From: Nephrocerus scutellatus
Taxonomy: Eukaryota; Arthropoda; Insecta; Diptera; Pipunculidae
DNA: 64,000 bases
Reading direction: 5' to 3'
Assembly (NCBI GenBank): GCA_947095585.1
Contig: OX352765.1
Span: forward strand, 62,973,725-63,037,724
Below the pieces are notes generated by a model. The model made no database searches and was not told the origin of the DNA. It was given only the letters and a program-made list of their open reading frames with translations. The translations under genes were made by a program, and so were the position numbers. Of the stretch, positions 1-10,837 are shown piece after piece. The number at the start of each line of letters is the position of its first letter. Position 1 is the stretch's first letter.

Positions 1-535
1 CTAAAGCAGACACTGAATGAAGTAGCACCGAGGGAACACACCCTGCAAAGTTTCTTAATAGAAGCAGAAAACATTGTAAGCCCACGACCATTAACTCATG
101 TTCCAGATGCAGCTGAAGATGAAGAATCCATCACTCCGAACCACTTTCTTCTAGGTTGTGCCAATACCGCTCAGACTCCAGCTTGCGAAAGTTCCTCGAA
201 TAGTCTACAAGTTTCACGAAAGCAGTGGTGCATTGCGTTGCAAATTCGCGATCATTTTTGGAAACGCTGGATAATAAAATACCTTCCAACCTTAACGCGT
301 CGCGCCAAGTGGTGCGAGAGAACCAAGCCGGTCGATCCCACGACGGTAGTGGAGGCGAGGTCGAGTCGAGAAGGTGTATCCAGGCGTCGATGGAGAGATA
401 AGACGAGCTGATGTACGAACAGAGAAGGGAACACTGCGTCGACCGGTTTCCAAGCTGGCTGTTCTGGCCGTAGAATCTGGTGAATCCAGTCGGTTCACGG
501 GGGCGGGAATGTGGCAGAACGGCAACTTAATGTAA
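1..535 (+). pseudogene. BEL/Pao integrase C-terminus, decayed
   Basis: Frame 1 from the first base reads through a TPNHFLLG block, then a WKRW...YLPTLTRR...KW block, both typical of the integrase C-terminal part of BEL/Pao retrotransposons. It stops at 409-411. From about 371 the homology continues in frame 2 (VYPG...ADV...RRPVSKLAVL) to a TAA at 533-535, so a one-base frameshift lies between about 310 and 371. The element is oriented on the plus strand and its body lies to the left of the window. A purine-rich GGGGGCGGGAA just before 510 would be the polypurine tract. The family is well supported; this is not the same copy as the BEL element at 7.5-15.5 kb. Confidence 0.8.
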
Positions 536-788
536 TTGGTGTTGCAGAACGGCAACTCTGCCAGAAAAGTCTTAATGTAAATGGGTTTGCTGCTCAACTC
601 GTTGTCGTTAAAAGAAGCGATTGCACCAGGTCTGTAATAAGCATGCTTATGCTCTTTGAATTTTCGGCCGGCCATTTTATTAGAAATCGCAGCATTCAAC
701 GGGTTGGGCAAAAAAACCACGAAATAAATTTCGAGGGAATGAAATTTCGTCAGCCCAAAACACGTTTTTTAACACTCGGCTGAATGGC
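510..788 (+). repeat. Probable remnant of the BEL 3' LTR
   Basis: A TGTGGCAGAACGGC start follows directly after the purine tract of the preceding BEL remnant, which is where a 3' LTR should begin. The right edge is set only by where the next Ty3 homology begins, so it is approximate. No second LTR is in the window to compare. The internal GCAGAACGGCAACT motif is repeated about 30 bases apart. Confidence 0.4.
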
Positions 789-789
789 A

Positions 790-1757
790 GTCATTGAGAT
801 TGGAAGATGGACTGCTGGTAAGGCAATGTGAATCGGCTGATGGTCAAAGTACAAAATCACAGATTTTGCTACCAACGAGCACATATGGGCGTTAACAAAA
901 CGCTAGATAAAGTAAGGAATCGCTTCTATTGGCCGAACATGTGATACATGGGCTGCAACCAAAAACTAGAGGAAAAATGCAATACAAGGTTGAAGCACCA
1001 TTTGAGCGGGTGGCAATTGACATAGCTGGTCCATTACTCAGGTGCATTGATTACTTCAGTAAATGGGCAGAAGCATAAGCGAAATAAAAGCGAAAGAAGA
1101 AGCGAAATTTTAAATAGCTAGTCTTTCAAAAACTGTGCCAAGTACTCAACATCAAGAAAACGAGGACTACTCCTTTACATCCACAGTCAGACGGAATGGT
1201 CGAAAGGTTTAATAGGTCGCTGGAAGGGCATCTGCGAAAAGAAATTAATGCCAACTAAGATGAATGGGATTGTTGTATACCGTTGTTTATGATGGGTTAT
1301 CGTAGCGCTGTCCGCAACACGACTAAAAACTCACCAGCAATGGCTCTATTTGGCAAAGAACTTCGTCTACGATGAGACATTAAATTTGGATCACCACCGG
1401 TACAGCCAACAACAAAGGAGAACTACGTTTGTGATCAAAGACAGCGGATGATCGCTGTTCGTACTGCAGTAAGGAGCAACATAGTGGGTGCCAGCGACTG
1501 GATGAAAACGCGATATGACCTGCGTGAAAACTTTGGTGGATTTCAGAAGGAGATTTGGTCTGGCTTTACAATCCCAAGAGAAGAAAAGGATAATCTCCAA
1601 AACTACAACAAAGTTGGGAAGGATCTTATAAGATCATTAAGAATTATTAATGATGTAGTATATCGGATCCAACAAAGTCCCAGATGTAAAATGAAAGAAT
1701 CGACAGATTGACAAGGTACAACTTCAGAAGGAGAGAACAGAATTAAAGTGGGGGTAA
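790..1757 (+). pseudogene. Ty3/Gypsy integrase remnant
   Basis: Disjoint frames show the integrase order of Ty3/Gypsy elements of the 412/mdg1 kind. A VNKTLDKVRNRFYWP block (zinc-finger region, about 885-940) is followed by a GAPFER/AIDIAGP-like stretch (about 1000-1035), DYFSKWAEA (about 1050), HPQSDGMVERFNRSLEGHL (about 1180-1235) and a YRSAVRNTTKNSPAMALFGKELRL stretch. The C-terminal module (DWMKTRYDL to DVVYRIQ, about 1495-1680) lies in another frame. Stops, frameshifts and short deletions, including loss of most of the catalytic core, make it dead. Plus orientation, ending just before the LTR at 1758. Confidence 0.75.
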
Positions 1758-2099
1758 TATTACGAAAATTAGTTAGTAGCGCATGTAATAGAATTCGAAT
1801 CCTAAGATAAATCGAAATGTACATACTGCATATTAAAAATTAACACATTAATGTAGCATAATTTTAACCGCCTGTTAGATTGAATCATTACGTACTGGTC
1901 AAAAATATTGTCAAACCGGTTTGTGCGGTTTGCCCGGTTTTTGTAAAAGAACATGATTGAACATGTAGTCTATTTGTAGAAGATGACTCATTACATATAA
2001 GTATCGTATCGTTAGTTGTAAATAAGGGAATTAATCTACAATTTTCTGTGTTTTATTTGCAAAATCCTTTACGAACTCGAAAGCCTTAATTTCGTAACA
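1758..2099 (+). repeat. Probable 3' LTR of the Ty3 remnant
   Basis: The segment follows a GTGGGGGTAA purine-rich tract and is bounded by near-inverse termini, TATTACGAAAA at the left and TTTCGTAACA at the right. A mutated TGTTACG start would explain the left end. It holds a TTTATTT-rich stretch near 2050. Length is about 342 bp. No partner LTR is visible. Confidence 0.5.
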
Positions 2100-2504
2100 A
2101 TTTACAGAAATCGGTTGTGAAATGGCTTAGTTCCTGAAATTCCAGTTCCGCATGACTATATCCCAGAATGTCCATAGGAACAAGTCTTAAAGTCGCATTT
2201 AAGTCATACATACCGAATTTCGTACAAACCGCTTAAAAAGTTGCTTAGTTCCAAAACCTCCAGAATCTATTGGCCAGATCTCAGAATTTCCATACCGAAT
2301 TTCATACAAATCGCTTGAGAAATGGCATAGTTCCCAAAAATCCAGATCCTTTTGGCCAGATACCTGAATTTCCATAGGAACAAGTCTTATAGCGGCATCT
2401 TAGTCCTAAGTACCGAATTTCATACAAATCATTTGGGAAATGGTTTAGTTCCCAAAATTCGAGACCCTATTGGCCAGATCCCAGAATGTCTATAGGAACA
2501 AGTC
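2100..2504. repeat. Degenerate tandem repeat, about 110-130 bp unit
   Basis: Three to four imperfect copies contain TACCGAATTTCATACAAATC, then GAAATGGCTTAGTTCCCAAAA, a TATTGGCCAGATCCCAGAAT block and CATAGGAACAAGTCTTA. The array continues at 3061-3160 after a MITE insertion, and a related unit occurs at 52260-52440. No coding potential is seen. Confidence 0.75.
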
Positions 2505-2507
2505 TTA

Positions 2508-3057
2508 GGCTAATGCTACAATGCTCGCGCGGCAAATTGTCCGCGCGCCCGGAGAAAATTTCGTTGTTGTCACACGAGCTGCATTTTTACCGCGCGACAG
2601 CATATTTTGCTGATCATGCTTGTTGGTTTAGTTTGGTTATTCAAGATGAATACAGTTCAAAATAATGTTTTATTTTTATATTTGTTGCAAAAAGAAAGAA
2701 AGAATCAATACGATCCATGATTTCCTTTCCTAAATTCATTAATTTAATTTATGTATTGCAACCGGGAAATTTAAACATGCATTTAGACTCACCTTGCCTT
2801 ACAAAAATTAAATTTTAAATGACGCACTCCACGCACTCGGACGCTCATGTGTTCATTCTGATATATAATAGTACCCCTCATGACGCTCTACGGTTCGCGC
2901 GCCATGAAGGGAAGTCGCTGCGTAAAAAAGGTCGCGCGACCATACCGACTCCTTTTTGTTCGCGGTCGCTCGTGTGTACTATTCCATTGGTTCTCTGGGT
3001 ACTCATGGCGCGCGACCAAATGGAAGCGCGCCAAAAGGAGCTCGTGTGTCATTAGCC
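2508..3057. mobile_element. PIF/Harbinger-type MITE, 550 bp
   Basis: Terminal inverted repeats begin GGCTAATG at the left and end CATTAGCC at the right. The copy is flanked by TTA direct repeats (2505-2507 and 3058-3060). The interrupted tandem repeat supplies the empty site, since a neighbouring unit reads AAGTCTTATAGCGGCATC without interruption. A 3-bp TTA/TWA duplication is the known signature of PIF/Harbinger. Near both ends there are runs of GCGCG pairs (for example CGCGCGG at 2526 and GCGCG near 3008). No transposase is encoded; small open frames at 2819-3055 look incidental. Confidence 0.75.
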
Positions 3058-3060
3058 TTA

Positions 3061-3160
3061 TAGTGGCATCTTAGTCATACATACCGAATTTCATACAAAT
3101 CTCTTGCGAAATTTCCAAACTCCAGACCTTAATGACCATATCCCAGAGTTGAAAGGTAGT
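3061..3160. repeat. Continuation of the tandem repeat array
   Basis: After the MITE the array resumes in phase with TAGTGGCATCTTAGTC and TACCGAATTTCATACAAATC, then decays by about 3160. Confidence 0.7.
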
Positions 3161-3929
3161 TTTTATAAAAATAAAATATTGACTTACAAATTGAGTATCG
3201 AAATTGACGCGCGTAAATAAAACCATAAAAATAAACAGAAATAAAAATCAATTAGGTTTTAGCATATATTTTCCGACTCGCACGATAACGTATAACTTTC
3301 AGAAGCTTGAAGCAAGAGGCGGTAGCCGAAAGCGGCAATCTAACGAACACGATAAGCACTTTTCAACGAGTAATATACTATAATATAATATTTTTCACAC
3401 GACCAAAAAAATTTTTCTGCTAAACTGCTCACGCGCAATACAAAACTACTATGGGAATATGTGTTCGCTGAGACTGCAGTAAATAAAGATAGTATTTTCT
3501 ATGTTAACACACTAGTGTGGATAATGCCTGTTTTCGAGGTAGGTTATAGCGTAGGAAACAGTCATTTTCTTCTATGGTCGTGTGAAAATGAAATAACTTA
3601 TCAAACTCAAAATTTTATTAAAAAAGCGACAATTCAGCAAAAATATTGCGGTCGTCGATTAAACTAAAGCATCCAATTCGGGCATTGTCATCTTTTTCAT
3701 AAGTTCTATCTCTATCCAGCTCTATAGTGAATTTAAATAATATAATGTAGATGTCGCATAAATCGCAAGGTATTAACAAACTAATGAAATATCATATACA
3801 CCAACAGCTACATCCGCATCATATCACATCCACATCAAAATGATTTCAGTTACACCCTAGTCCTTTCTAAAGAAGTTCAACTTCAAAAATTTTCTCATGG
3901 AACGCTCACTGTACAAAGCTCGAGCTTTG
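3161..3929. repeat. Dispersed repeat fragment shared with 55965-56400
   Basis: From about 3300 to 3850 the sequence is a diverged copy of 55965-56400. Shared blocks include CGGCAATCTAACGA, TTTTCACACGACCAAAA, CTAAACTGCTCACGCGCAAT, ATATGTGTTCGCTGAGACTG and GTAGGTTATAGCGTAGGAAA. In the second copy this block lies next to a Ty3 reverse-transcriptase remnant, so it probably belongs to the same decayed retroelement. 3161-3300 is unassigned AT-rich sequence. Short open frames here are not supported as genes. Confidence 0.6.
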
Positions 3930-4425
3930 TAATCTGATCGCCGATCTTAAAGGCATTTTAGAGCGAGGGGAAGATCACTTTCATGAGTTGCTAAATGGCC
4001 AGCTAACTGAGGAATTGGAGGCTCCACCAATAACCGAAGATCATACTATGCTGCCGCCTCCAAGCATAGACGAAGTTAGCAGAGCGATAAATCGGCTCAA
4101 AAATAATAAGGCCACAGGATCTGATCCCAACGGAACTAATAAAAATAGGAGGCCCCACATTACACCAAGCAATTCATGAAATAATAGTGCAAGTATGGGA
4201 AGAAGAAGCTATGCCAGAAGACTGGCGAAGAGGCATCCTGTGCCCCATACATAAGAAGGGATATATCACAAAATGCAGCAATTATCATGGTATAACGTTG
4301 TTGAGTACCGCGTATAAGATTTTCTCCTCTATCCTTCAAGACAGGATGGCCCCATACGCTAAAGTCATCATTGGTCCATACCAGTGTGGCTTTATCCCAG
4401 GCAAATCAACAACTGATCAGATATA
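3930..4425 (+). pseudogene. RTE-clade LINE reverse transcriptase, 5' piece
   Basis: The frames encode the N-terminal RT region of an RTE-type LINE. The order is EDHFHELLNG, a SRAINRLKNNKATGSD block, then PEDWRRGILCPIHKKG, NYHGITLLSTAYKIFSSIL and YQCGFIPGKSTTDQIY. The KKG, YRGITLL and GKSTTDQI motifs are characteristic of RTE. A frameshift separates the two open stretches near 4150-4190. The coding frame is broken at 4425 by a DD34E transposon and resumes at 28229 in the same frame. No 5' end or endonuclease was recognised. Confidence 0.8.
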
Positions 4426-4712
4426 TAGGATTTCAATTTCAAATTAAACTATTTAAAGTTCAATGCAAACTTTTTCCAAAGCAAATGAAACTTTTTCAAA
4501 TTCAAATTAAACTTTTATTTCAGCAATTAAAACTTTTTCAAATTCAAAAGAAACTTTTTCAAATTCAAAAGAAACTTTTTCAAATTCAAAAGAAACTAAA
4601 AAAAATTGTTTTTTTTTTCAGTGGAAAGGCTGCCCGTCAACTGCTTGTGGCAATTTCATTATCATATTTGTGTTGTAGTTGTTGCAGTCGTTTTTTGTTA
4701 CTGTTTGTAACG
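4426..4712. repeat. Left terminal inverted repeat of the DD34E element
   Basis: It mirrors 27940-28228. The outer 40 bases match nearly perfectly; inside are four or more short AAACTTTTTCAAATTC-type repeats, a poly-A/poly-T tract, and the GGCTGCCCGTCAACTGC block that is also in the sibling at 28319. It ends at the AACG duplication of the Ty3 insertion. Confidence 0.8.
4709..4712. other. Target duplication AACG, left
   Basis: AACG here and at 26450-26453 flanks the Ty3 element. The sibling transposon (near 28895) and this element's right side both read ACGAGGCGTTAC-type sequence without a break, which is the empty site. Confidence 0.8.
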
Positions 4713-4747
4713 TGTAATGAAGCGTGTGTCGTGTCAATCTCAATCAG

Positions 4748-5023
4748 TTAGATCAAAGTTTTAATTTTTGATTTGACTTGGAACCAGAGGATTCCGAATG
4801 ATTCGTCGGAGTGGATCTGGTGTTCTGCGGTGAATGGAACGGTGCGGTGTGCACGTCTTGCCTCATTGCTCAGGCTTAGCTCGCCGAAATGGGTGGGTTC
4901 TTGCGCGTCCATTAACCCGCTAACGTCACCATAAAAAAAAATACGTGCGCATAAGGGAAGGAGAAATATGAAAGATGAGAAGTAAGGAGAGAGAGACGAC
5001 AGAGAGAGAGAGGATGCCGCCAA
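4748..5023 (-). other. Open frame in the LTR, also at 23130-23405
   Basis: A 91-codon open frame in the sense direction of the Ty3 element, beginning MAASSLSLSSLSPYFSS with a hydrophobic stretch. The other LTR keeps the frame open over the same 91 codons, but with about 15 amino-acid changes spread along it, which does not look like selection on a protein. No family was recognised. It may lie in the transcribed part of the LTR. Most likely a fortuitous frame. Confidence 0.3.
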
Positions 5024-5255
5024 TATTTCTAAACAGAAATCATTAGAGACGCCTTTTTAATAGTCCTTTTATTTGTAAATTAAATACAGAAGGTTTCCTT
5101 TTTTTCCTTTAATTTTATTTCAAACTTAGTTCTTAATCATTTCAGCTAAAACAACATTATCAATAAATTCGGTAAGTATTTAAAACAAATTAACCAAGAG
5201 TTAATAAAAACCATACTATGGGTTTATTCTCTTATATCATTACTTATAGGATGAG

Positions 5256-5370
5256 TATCGAAAGGTATAAAGTATCAACAGGTATGTAGTATCAAAAGGT
5301 AGTAAGTATCAAAAAGTAGTAAGTATCAAAAAGTAGTAAGTATCAAAAAGTAGTAAGTATCAAAAGGTAT
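5256..5370. repeat. 17-bp tandem repeat in the LTR
   Basis: About five copies of AAGTATCAAAAAGTAGT; the same array lies at 23640-23750 in the other LTR. A weaker version follows near 5570-5610. Confidence 0.8.
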
Positions 5371-6332
5371 GAATCATTAACAATAATTATTAACTGTACA
5401 ATTATAAATCTAAGTATTAAAGTATATTAATTGAATGAAAAAAAAAAGATATGATAACAGGTAAGTATTTCAAACCAACAAATTAATCAAGATTACTTTT
5501 TAAAAGAAACTGTGGGTTCGTTCCCCTCTAACATTTCCTAAAGGATGAGTATAGAGTCATAAAGGTATCAAAAGGTATTAAGTATCAAATGGTAGTAAGT
5601 ATCAAAAGTTATGAATCATTAAAAATAATTATTATTAAGCAAACAATTATAAATATATAGGCATAAAACGTAGGACTATTGAAACAATATTTGTTGCAAA
5701 ATTCAAGATTCCTCGATTTATGTTTAGATTGCCTAGCTACAATTACGGATATAATAACTAGATACAGGAAACTATATAATAAAAGAAATGATTCCGGTGA
5801 AGGGATATAACGATTTTCGAAACACGAGCCAATACCGGCTCAATACACAAATCCATGTTACAAAAAAAATTAGGATTAAGTAATTACCCGTTATTTTCTT
5901 GCAGTCAGGAATAATTGTTGTCGGCAGCGCTGTCGATTCCAAATTCCTATAGCTGCTGAAACAAACTCTTGATTAAAGGGAAAAATTAAAAGGTATATTA
6001 TCAAACGCGCGGATCGCTACTTCCGTTCACCGTCATAAGTTAAGAACTGAGACTGGGATATTTCGACCAAATAAAAAAAAAGACTACGAAGAGATTGTTG
6101 CGGAAAAATCATAGGATCCTGATACAGATGAGATGTCTTCGGGTCCTTCCCCAAGCAAGTCATTAGCGCGTACTTTGGACTAGCTCTCCTTTCCTCAAGC
6201 AACTTCCACCCAGATTTCATAGGTGTGTTCTACAACAAAAGATCTCGTTTTTTATTTTCTTACAATATTATCCGCACCACTCTGCGGACCCTTAGGTAAT
6301 GTATCGTAGGGTCTGCCATTGTTCTTTGCAGG

Positions 6333-7534
6333 ACTTAAAGGTGGGACGCCATCTCCTTTTTTGAAGGGACGCCACTTATATGTGAACGCGCACTAGATGC
6401 TATGTCCAAAGACTAAACGAGGTAAAAGAAATCGCGAAAAATAATTCCTGCAGAATTTAGGTTGAAATTAACCAATTTTACCCACAGTAAAATGGCTTTC
6501 TTTTTCACTTGGGAATTCTTTCACACATTAGAACTCATTTTATACCTTTTCAGGCTTTAAAGGTTGGACGCCATCTTCTTTTTCGAAGGGACGCCACTTA
6601 TAATTGAACACCCACGCGGTCTTATGTCCAAAGACGAAACGTGGTAATAGAATTCGCGAATGATTATTTCGGCAGAATTTAGGTTGAAATTAACCAATTT
6701 TTCCCACAGTAAAATGGCTTTCTTTTTCATTTGGGAATTCTTTCACACACTATAATTCATTTTCTAACTTTTCAGGCTTTAAAGGTTGGACGCCACTTAT
6801 AATTGAACCCGCACGCTGTATTACGTCCAAAGACGAAACGTGGTAATAGAATTCGCGAATGATTATTTCGGCAGAATTTAGGTTGAAATGAACATATTTT
6901 TCCCACAGTAATATGGCTTTCTTTTTCATTTGGGAATTCTTTTACACACTATAATTCATTTTCTAACTTTTCAGGCTTTAAAGGTGGGACGCCATCTTCT
7001 TTTTCGAAGCGACGCCACTTATAGGTGAACGCGCACTAGATGCTATGTCCAAAGACGAAACGAGGTAAAAGAAATCGCAAAAAAATAATTTCTATTGTAT
7101 TTATGTCGAAATAAACCAATTAGCTCCACGGTCAAAATAACTTTATTATTTATCATTTGAGAATTCTTTCAAACATTTTTCAGGCTTTAAAGGTGGGACG
7201 CCATCTTCTTTTTCGAAGGGACGCCACTTATATGTGAACGCACACGAAGTATTATATCCAAGGTTGAAACGTAGCAATAGAATTCGCGAATGTTTATTTC
7301 TACAGAATTTATGTCGAAATTAACAAATTTTTCCCACATTAAAATAGCTTTCTTTTTCATCTGGGAATTCTTTTACACACTATAATTCATTTTATAACTT
7401 TTCAGGCTTTAAAGGTTGGACGCCATCTTCTTTTTCGAAGGGACGCCACTTATAATTGAACACCCACGCGGTATTACGTCCAAAGACGAAACGTGGTAAT
7501 AGAATTCGCGAATGATTATTTCGGCAGAATTTAG
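6333..7534. repeat. About 215-bp tandem repeat inside the LTR (6 copies here)
   Basis: Units start near 6333, 6551, 6773, 6971, 7181 and 7402, and a seventh lies beyond the BEL insertion at 15629. Each has TTTTCAGGCTTTAAAGG, then GGACGCCATCTTCTTTTTCG, AAGGGACGCCACTTAT, GACGAAACG and CCCACAGTAAAATGGCTTTC. Spacing is about 198-222 bp. The unit at 6773 lacks the central ATCTTC...GACGCC piece. The other LTR has only three units. Confidence 0.85.
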
Positions 7535-8038
7535 TGTTGACAGTGCTTTTACTGCCAATAGTTTAAGATCACGGTTCTTGTACCGTGACTAATTTGATGT
7601 TACTAGTGCAGTACTAGGTACACCAATATTGGAGAAATCGCAACAAAATGAAATAAACAATTTGGTAGTTTAACGATAACTGACTATTAAGTAAATTTTA
7701 TTCACCTTTTATAATAAATAAATTGCTTACATAATCAAAAAAAAAATATTAAAGTCTAATAAACAAATTGCTTACATAGCTAAATTGTAATGTGCACGTA
7801 AATTCTATACATCAAATTCAATACAAGAACTTTCTTACTTAGGTAAATGACACGAAAGTGTGCGGAAAAGAAAATAAAAAAATGGATTATTTGATGTGCT
7901 GACTGTTGCTATTGCAGGTAAGGTGATTGTACAAAAAATAAAGGAGAATATGTGCAATGTGCAATGTGCAGAAATATTGTAATACGAAATATATTCAAGG
8001 TTATTACTATGCGGTTATATAACTAATATGTGTTAACA
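7535..8038 (-). repeat. BEL 3' LTR (504 bp)
   Basis: Aligns with 15057-15534. It carries about 32 extra bases (7614-7645, CTAGGTACACC to CGCAACA) absent from the other LTR and lacks a TTGACT-like 6-base stretch present there; other differences are few. A purine tract (GGGGGCAGGA in the sense direction) abuts it at 8039-8048. Confidence 0.9.
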
Positions 8039-9172
8039 TCCTGCCCCCATTGAATGTAATTCAATAATCTGGTTAGGTGATGATTCTACATTATGTCCTT
8101 GTGATCCTCTTGGTGTGGGAACAGGATACTCGGCTGCTCGCTGGTTGCAAATCCGCAGTTTCCACGCTAGTATGATACATGCTGCGAGGATCATAAACAG
8201 TCCGGCTGAACTTACAATAGTATGAGGCAAAACATGTCGTTGGATGATATTTGGTAATTCTAGGTGGCTTGAATCCATTCGTGCTGATAATGTTTTTAAT
8301 TTGCTCTCTTGGACAATCATTTGGATAGGAATTGTTATAGCCATTTGTTCTTGAATGGTAATGTTTGGTATGTCACTAAATCTTGTGATAGATAAGTGAA
8401 TACTTTGATGATGAATGCCGTGAGCACGTAGGGTTGTTATGTCATTCTTGGCGATGCAACTAGGTTGTAATTTCAGGATTCCTGAACCTTCAATAGTTAG
8501 TAGTGATGCCTGGTGGTCGCATACCACATTTAATGAAGTTTTTGTAGTCACGGCGTATATCCATTGATTGTTGTGTAAGTATTGCGTCCAAATTGTATTG
8601 TTTCGGATTATTTTTATTTGACATGATGATAGGTTCTCCATTTTATTTAGGATATGTATTTCGCATCTACTTGTCATCGCACCACGGTGGTAAATCGAGT
8701 GCATCTGAGTGCAGAGATGTCTTGTTTTTTCCACGATGATGCAAGAGGCTAATTCTTGCTCTGTAAGCGGGTAGTACTGGTCATGATGACGGCTAACAGC
8801 TATGAACTTCGATGAGGGTTCTATTATAACGAATGTGTTGTTTATAACTGTTGGTATCGGTAGAAGTCGATACAGTTCGAAATCCGCGGAGCTTATTAGT
8901 GGGATTTTGAATTGAATGATCACATAATTGCTTGTTATTCGGCTTTCAGTCACCATTATTCTATATAACTCAAGTATGTTGTCGGTGTTGACCGGTAAGC
9001 GATAGGTGGGTGGTAAATGGTTTTTTATTTCGATGGCTCGTTGCTTCATTTGCTGTGGTGACATAAGTAAGTGGCTTACTCTTCCGTGATGAGTTTCTGA
9101 CAAGGCGTTGGTTATTGCTGTTTGCGTTCGTTTATATCGTTGGTTATAAATAATATGGTGAGTAGTGACCAT
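8033..9172 (-). pseudogene. BEL env-like gene, C-terminal part
   Basis: A 379-codon frame forming the C-terminal two thirds of an insect-retroviral envelope-like protein. It holds several cysteines in the ectodomain and, about 65 residues before the end, a hydrophobic membrane anchor (SSAGLFMILAACIILAW) followed by a short basic cytoplasmic tail. It overlaps the upstream env frame at 9112-9172 in a different register, so a frameshift lies there. In intact relatives env would be a glycosylated membrane protein made from a spliced RNA. It ends within a few bases of the 3' LTR. Confidence 0.75.
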
Positions 9173-9645
9173 GAGGTGAAGAGTTGTTGAAGCTTCAGAT
9201 GATGAGATTCATCTATGGTGTTGTTGATTCGATTGATCACTTCAGTAAATTGCTGCTGCAATGTTCTGTGCCTTTCGTCCAGAGTTTCCTGATTTTCCCT
9301 GATGATGTAAATGGTAGACTCTGTTACTGATGTAAGGTTTTTGGCAAGGGTAAATAAATAATCCTCATTGCCCTTAACCTTTTCTATGGTTTTCGACATT
9401 TCTTCTGCATATTGCGAGTCCAGTACACCAAATAATGAGCTTGCCATATTGCCAATGAGATTGAATGCACCTCGTTTGCTTCTTTTAGTTTGTTTGTATT
9501 GAAGAAGCATGTCATCTTGTAGCAACTCCTGATATGTGGCCTGAATTGAATTTGTTACTCGAGTACATAGTGTTTTTTGTTGCGTATTGTCACAAAGATG
9601 TTGCAATACTCTAGTGCTATTTTCAATTGTCCAGTATGGTTTCAA
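9112..9645 (-). pseudogene. BEL env-like gene, middle part
   Basis: A 177-codon frame with a furin-like RSKR site about residue 55-58, directly followed by a glycine- and phenylalanine-rich stretch that looks like a fusion peptide (GAFNLIGNMASSLFG). A heptad-like coiled-coil region (IEKVKGN through LQQQFTEVINRINNTI) comes next. That order matches the F-type envelope of insect errantiviruses and baculoviruses, which env-bearing BEL elements share. It is out of frame with both flanking env pieces. The copy is broken and could not make a whole protein. Confidence 0.75.
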
Positions 9646-9646
9646 A

Positions 9647-10837
9647 TCATAGTATGTGACTAAATTCCATGAGCGTTATTAACGTGGAAGTCCCTATATT
9701 GTCAAAATATATTCCCGGTCCGGACGTGAATCTGGTGGTTTCAATTTCACTTGCCGAACTTGCGGGTAACATCGTGAATGTACATGCAATAAACAATGAA
9801 ACTAAAGCAGATCCATAGGATAACTCTTTCTTCCGTTTGCTTGGTCTGGGATCTTTAATAGCATGATCTTGTGTAGATGATGTTTTATCGGGAGTATCGA
9901 TTTCGTTATTATAGCGTTTTAAATGATTTTTGTTTGCCATGTTCTCTTCCTCTGACGATTGTTGTATCGGAAGTGGTGCTAGTTTTTGAATAGCACAGCG
10001 AAAGACTCCAGTGGTAGTTTGAACATCCGCTACTCTAACAAGCCCATCGCTTCCTTGAACTGTGTTGATTATTCGTCCTACTGGCCATTTGAGACTGGGT
10101 TGATCATCTTCTTTCAATATAACCATCATTCCTGGCTCCACGTTCTGACATCTCTCCTTCCATTTATATCGATGTTGTAGTTGATTTAAGTATTCATTTG
10201 ACCAACGTCGCCAAAACTCGTTCTTCACATGGGTGACGAGCTTCCATCGGGTAAGAAGTGATGATCGTTCAGGTGTTGCGAGAATATCGATGTTACTGGT
10301 GAGTGGTTCCCCAATGAGGAAATGACCCGGAGTCAGAGCGTTGAAGTCATTTGGAGATGCTGACATCGGTGTTATCGGTGGTGAATTTAAGATAGCTTCA
10401 ACTTCAATTACAGCAGTTTCGAGTTCTTCATATGTTAACGACGCCGATGCCAATGTGTGTTGAAGAAGATGCTTTGCAGACTTCACTGCAGCTTCCCACA
10501 GCCCTCCGAAGTGTGGTGAACGTGGAGGTATGAAGTTGAAGTCACATCCCTTGCTCGTACATATTGCGGTAATTCGTTCTTGTTCCTTGGTTGAATTTAT
10601 AAAGTGTTTAAGTTCCATCAGTTGATTTTTGGCTCCCACAAAGTTTGTTGCATTGTCACAGTAAATGTTTTTGCAGTGACCTCGCCTTGCCATGAATCTC
10701 TTCAACGCACCAATAAATCCTTGCGAAGTGAGATCGCTTACTAGCTCTAAGTGGCAAGCCTTTGTTGCAAAGCAGCAAAAAACTGATATGTATAATTTTT
10801 GGGGTTGTTTTCCCCAGACTTTGTAATGGGTCCGCAA
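9647..10837 (-). pseudogene. BEL integrase core and C-terminus, run into env N-terminus
   Basis: A 396-codon frame. The first half is the integrase core: ACHLEL, then IYCDNATNFVGA with the second catalytic aspartate, then GLWEAAVKSAKHLL with the catalytic glutamate, followed by LTPGHFLIG and the C-terminal module ending in GVFRCAIQKLAPLP. The first catalytic aspartate is in the overlapping upstream frame (10747-11103). The last 100 residues are an env N-terminus: basic KRKKE, hydrophobic signal-like ALVSLFIACTFTML, then GPGIYFDNIG. Env continues in another frame at 9645. The env start would lie near 9950 (MANKNHLKRY). Confidence 0.85.
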
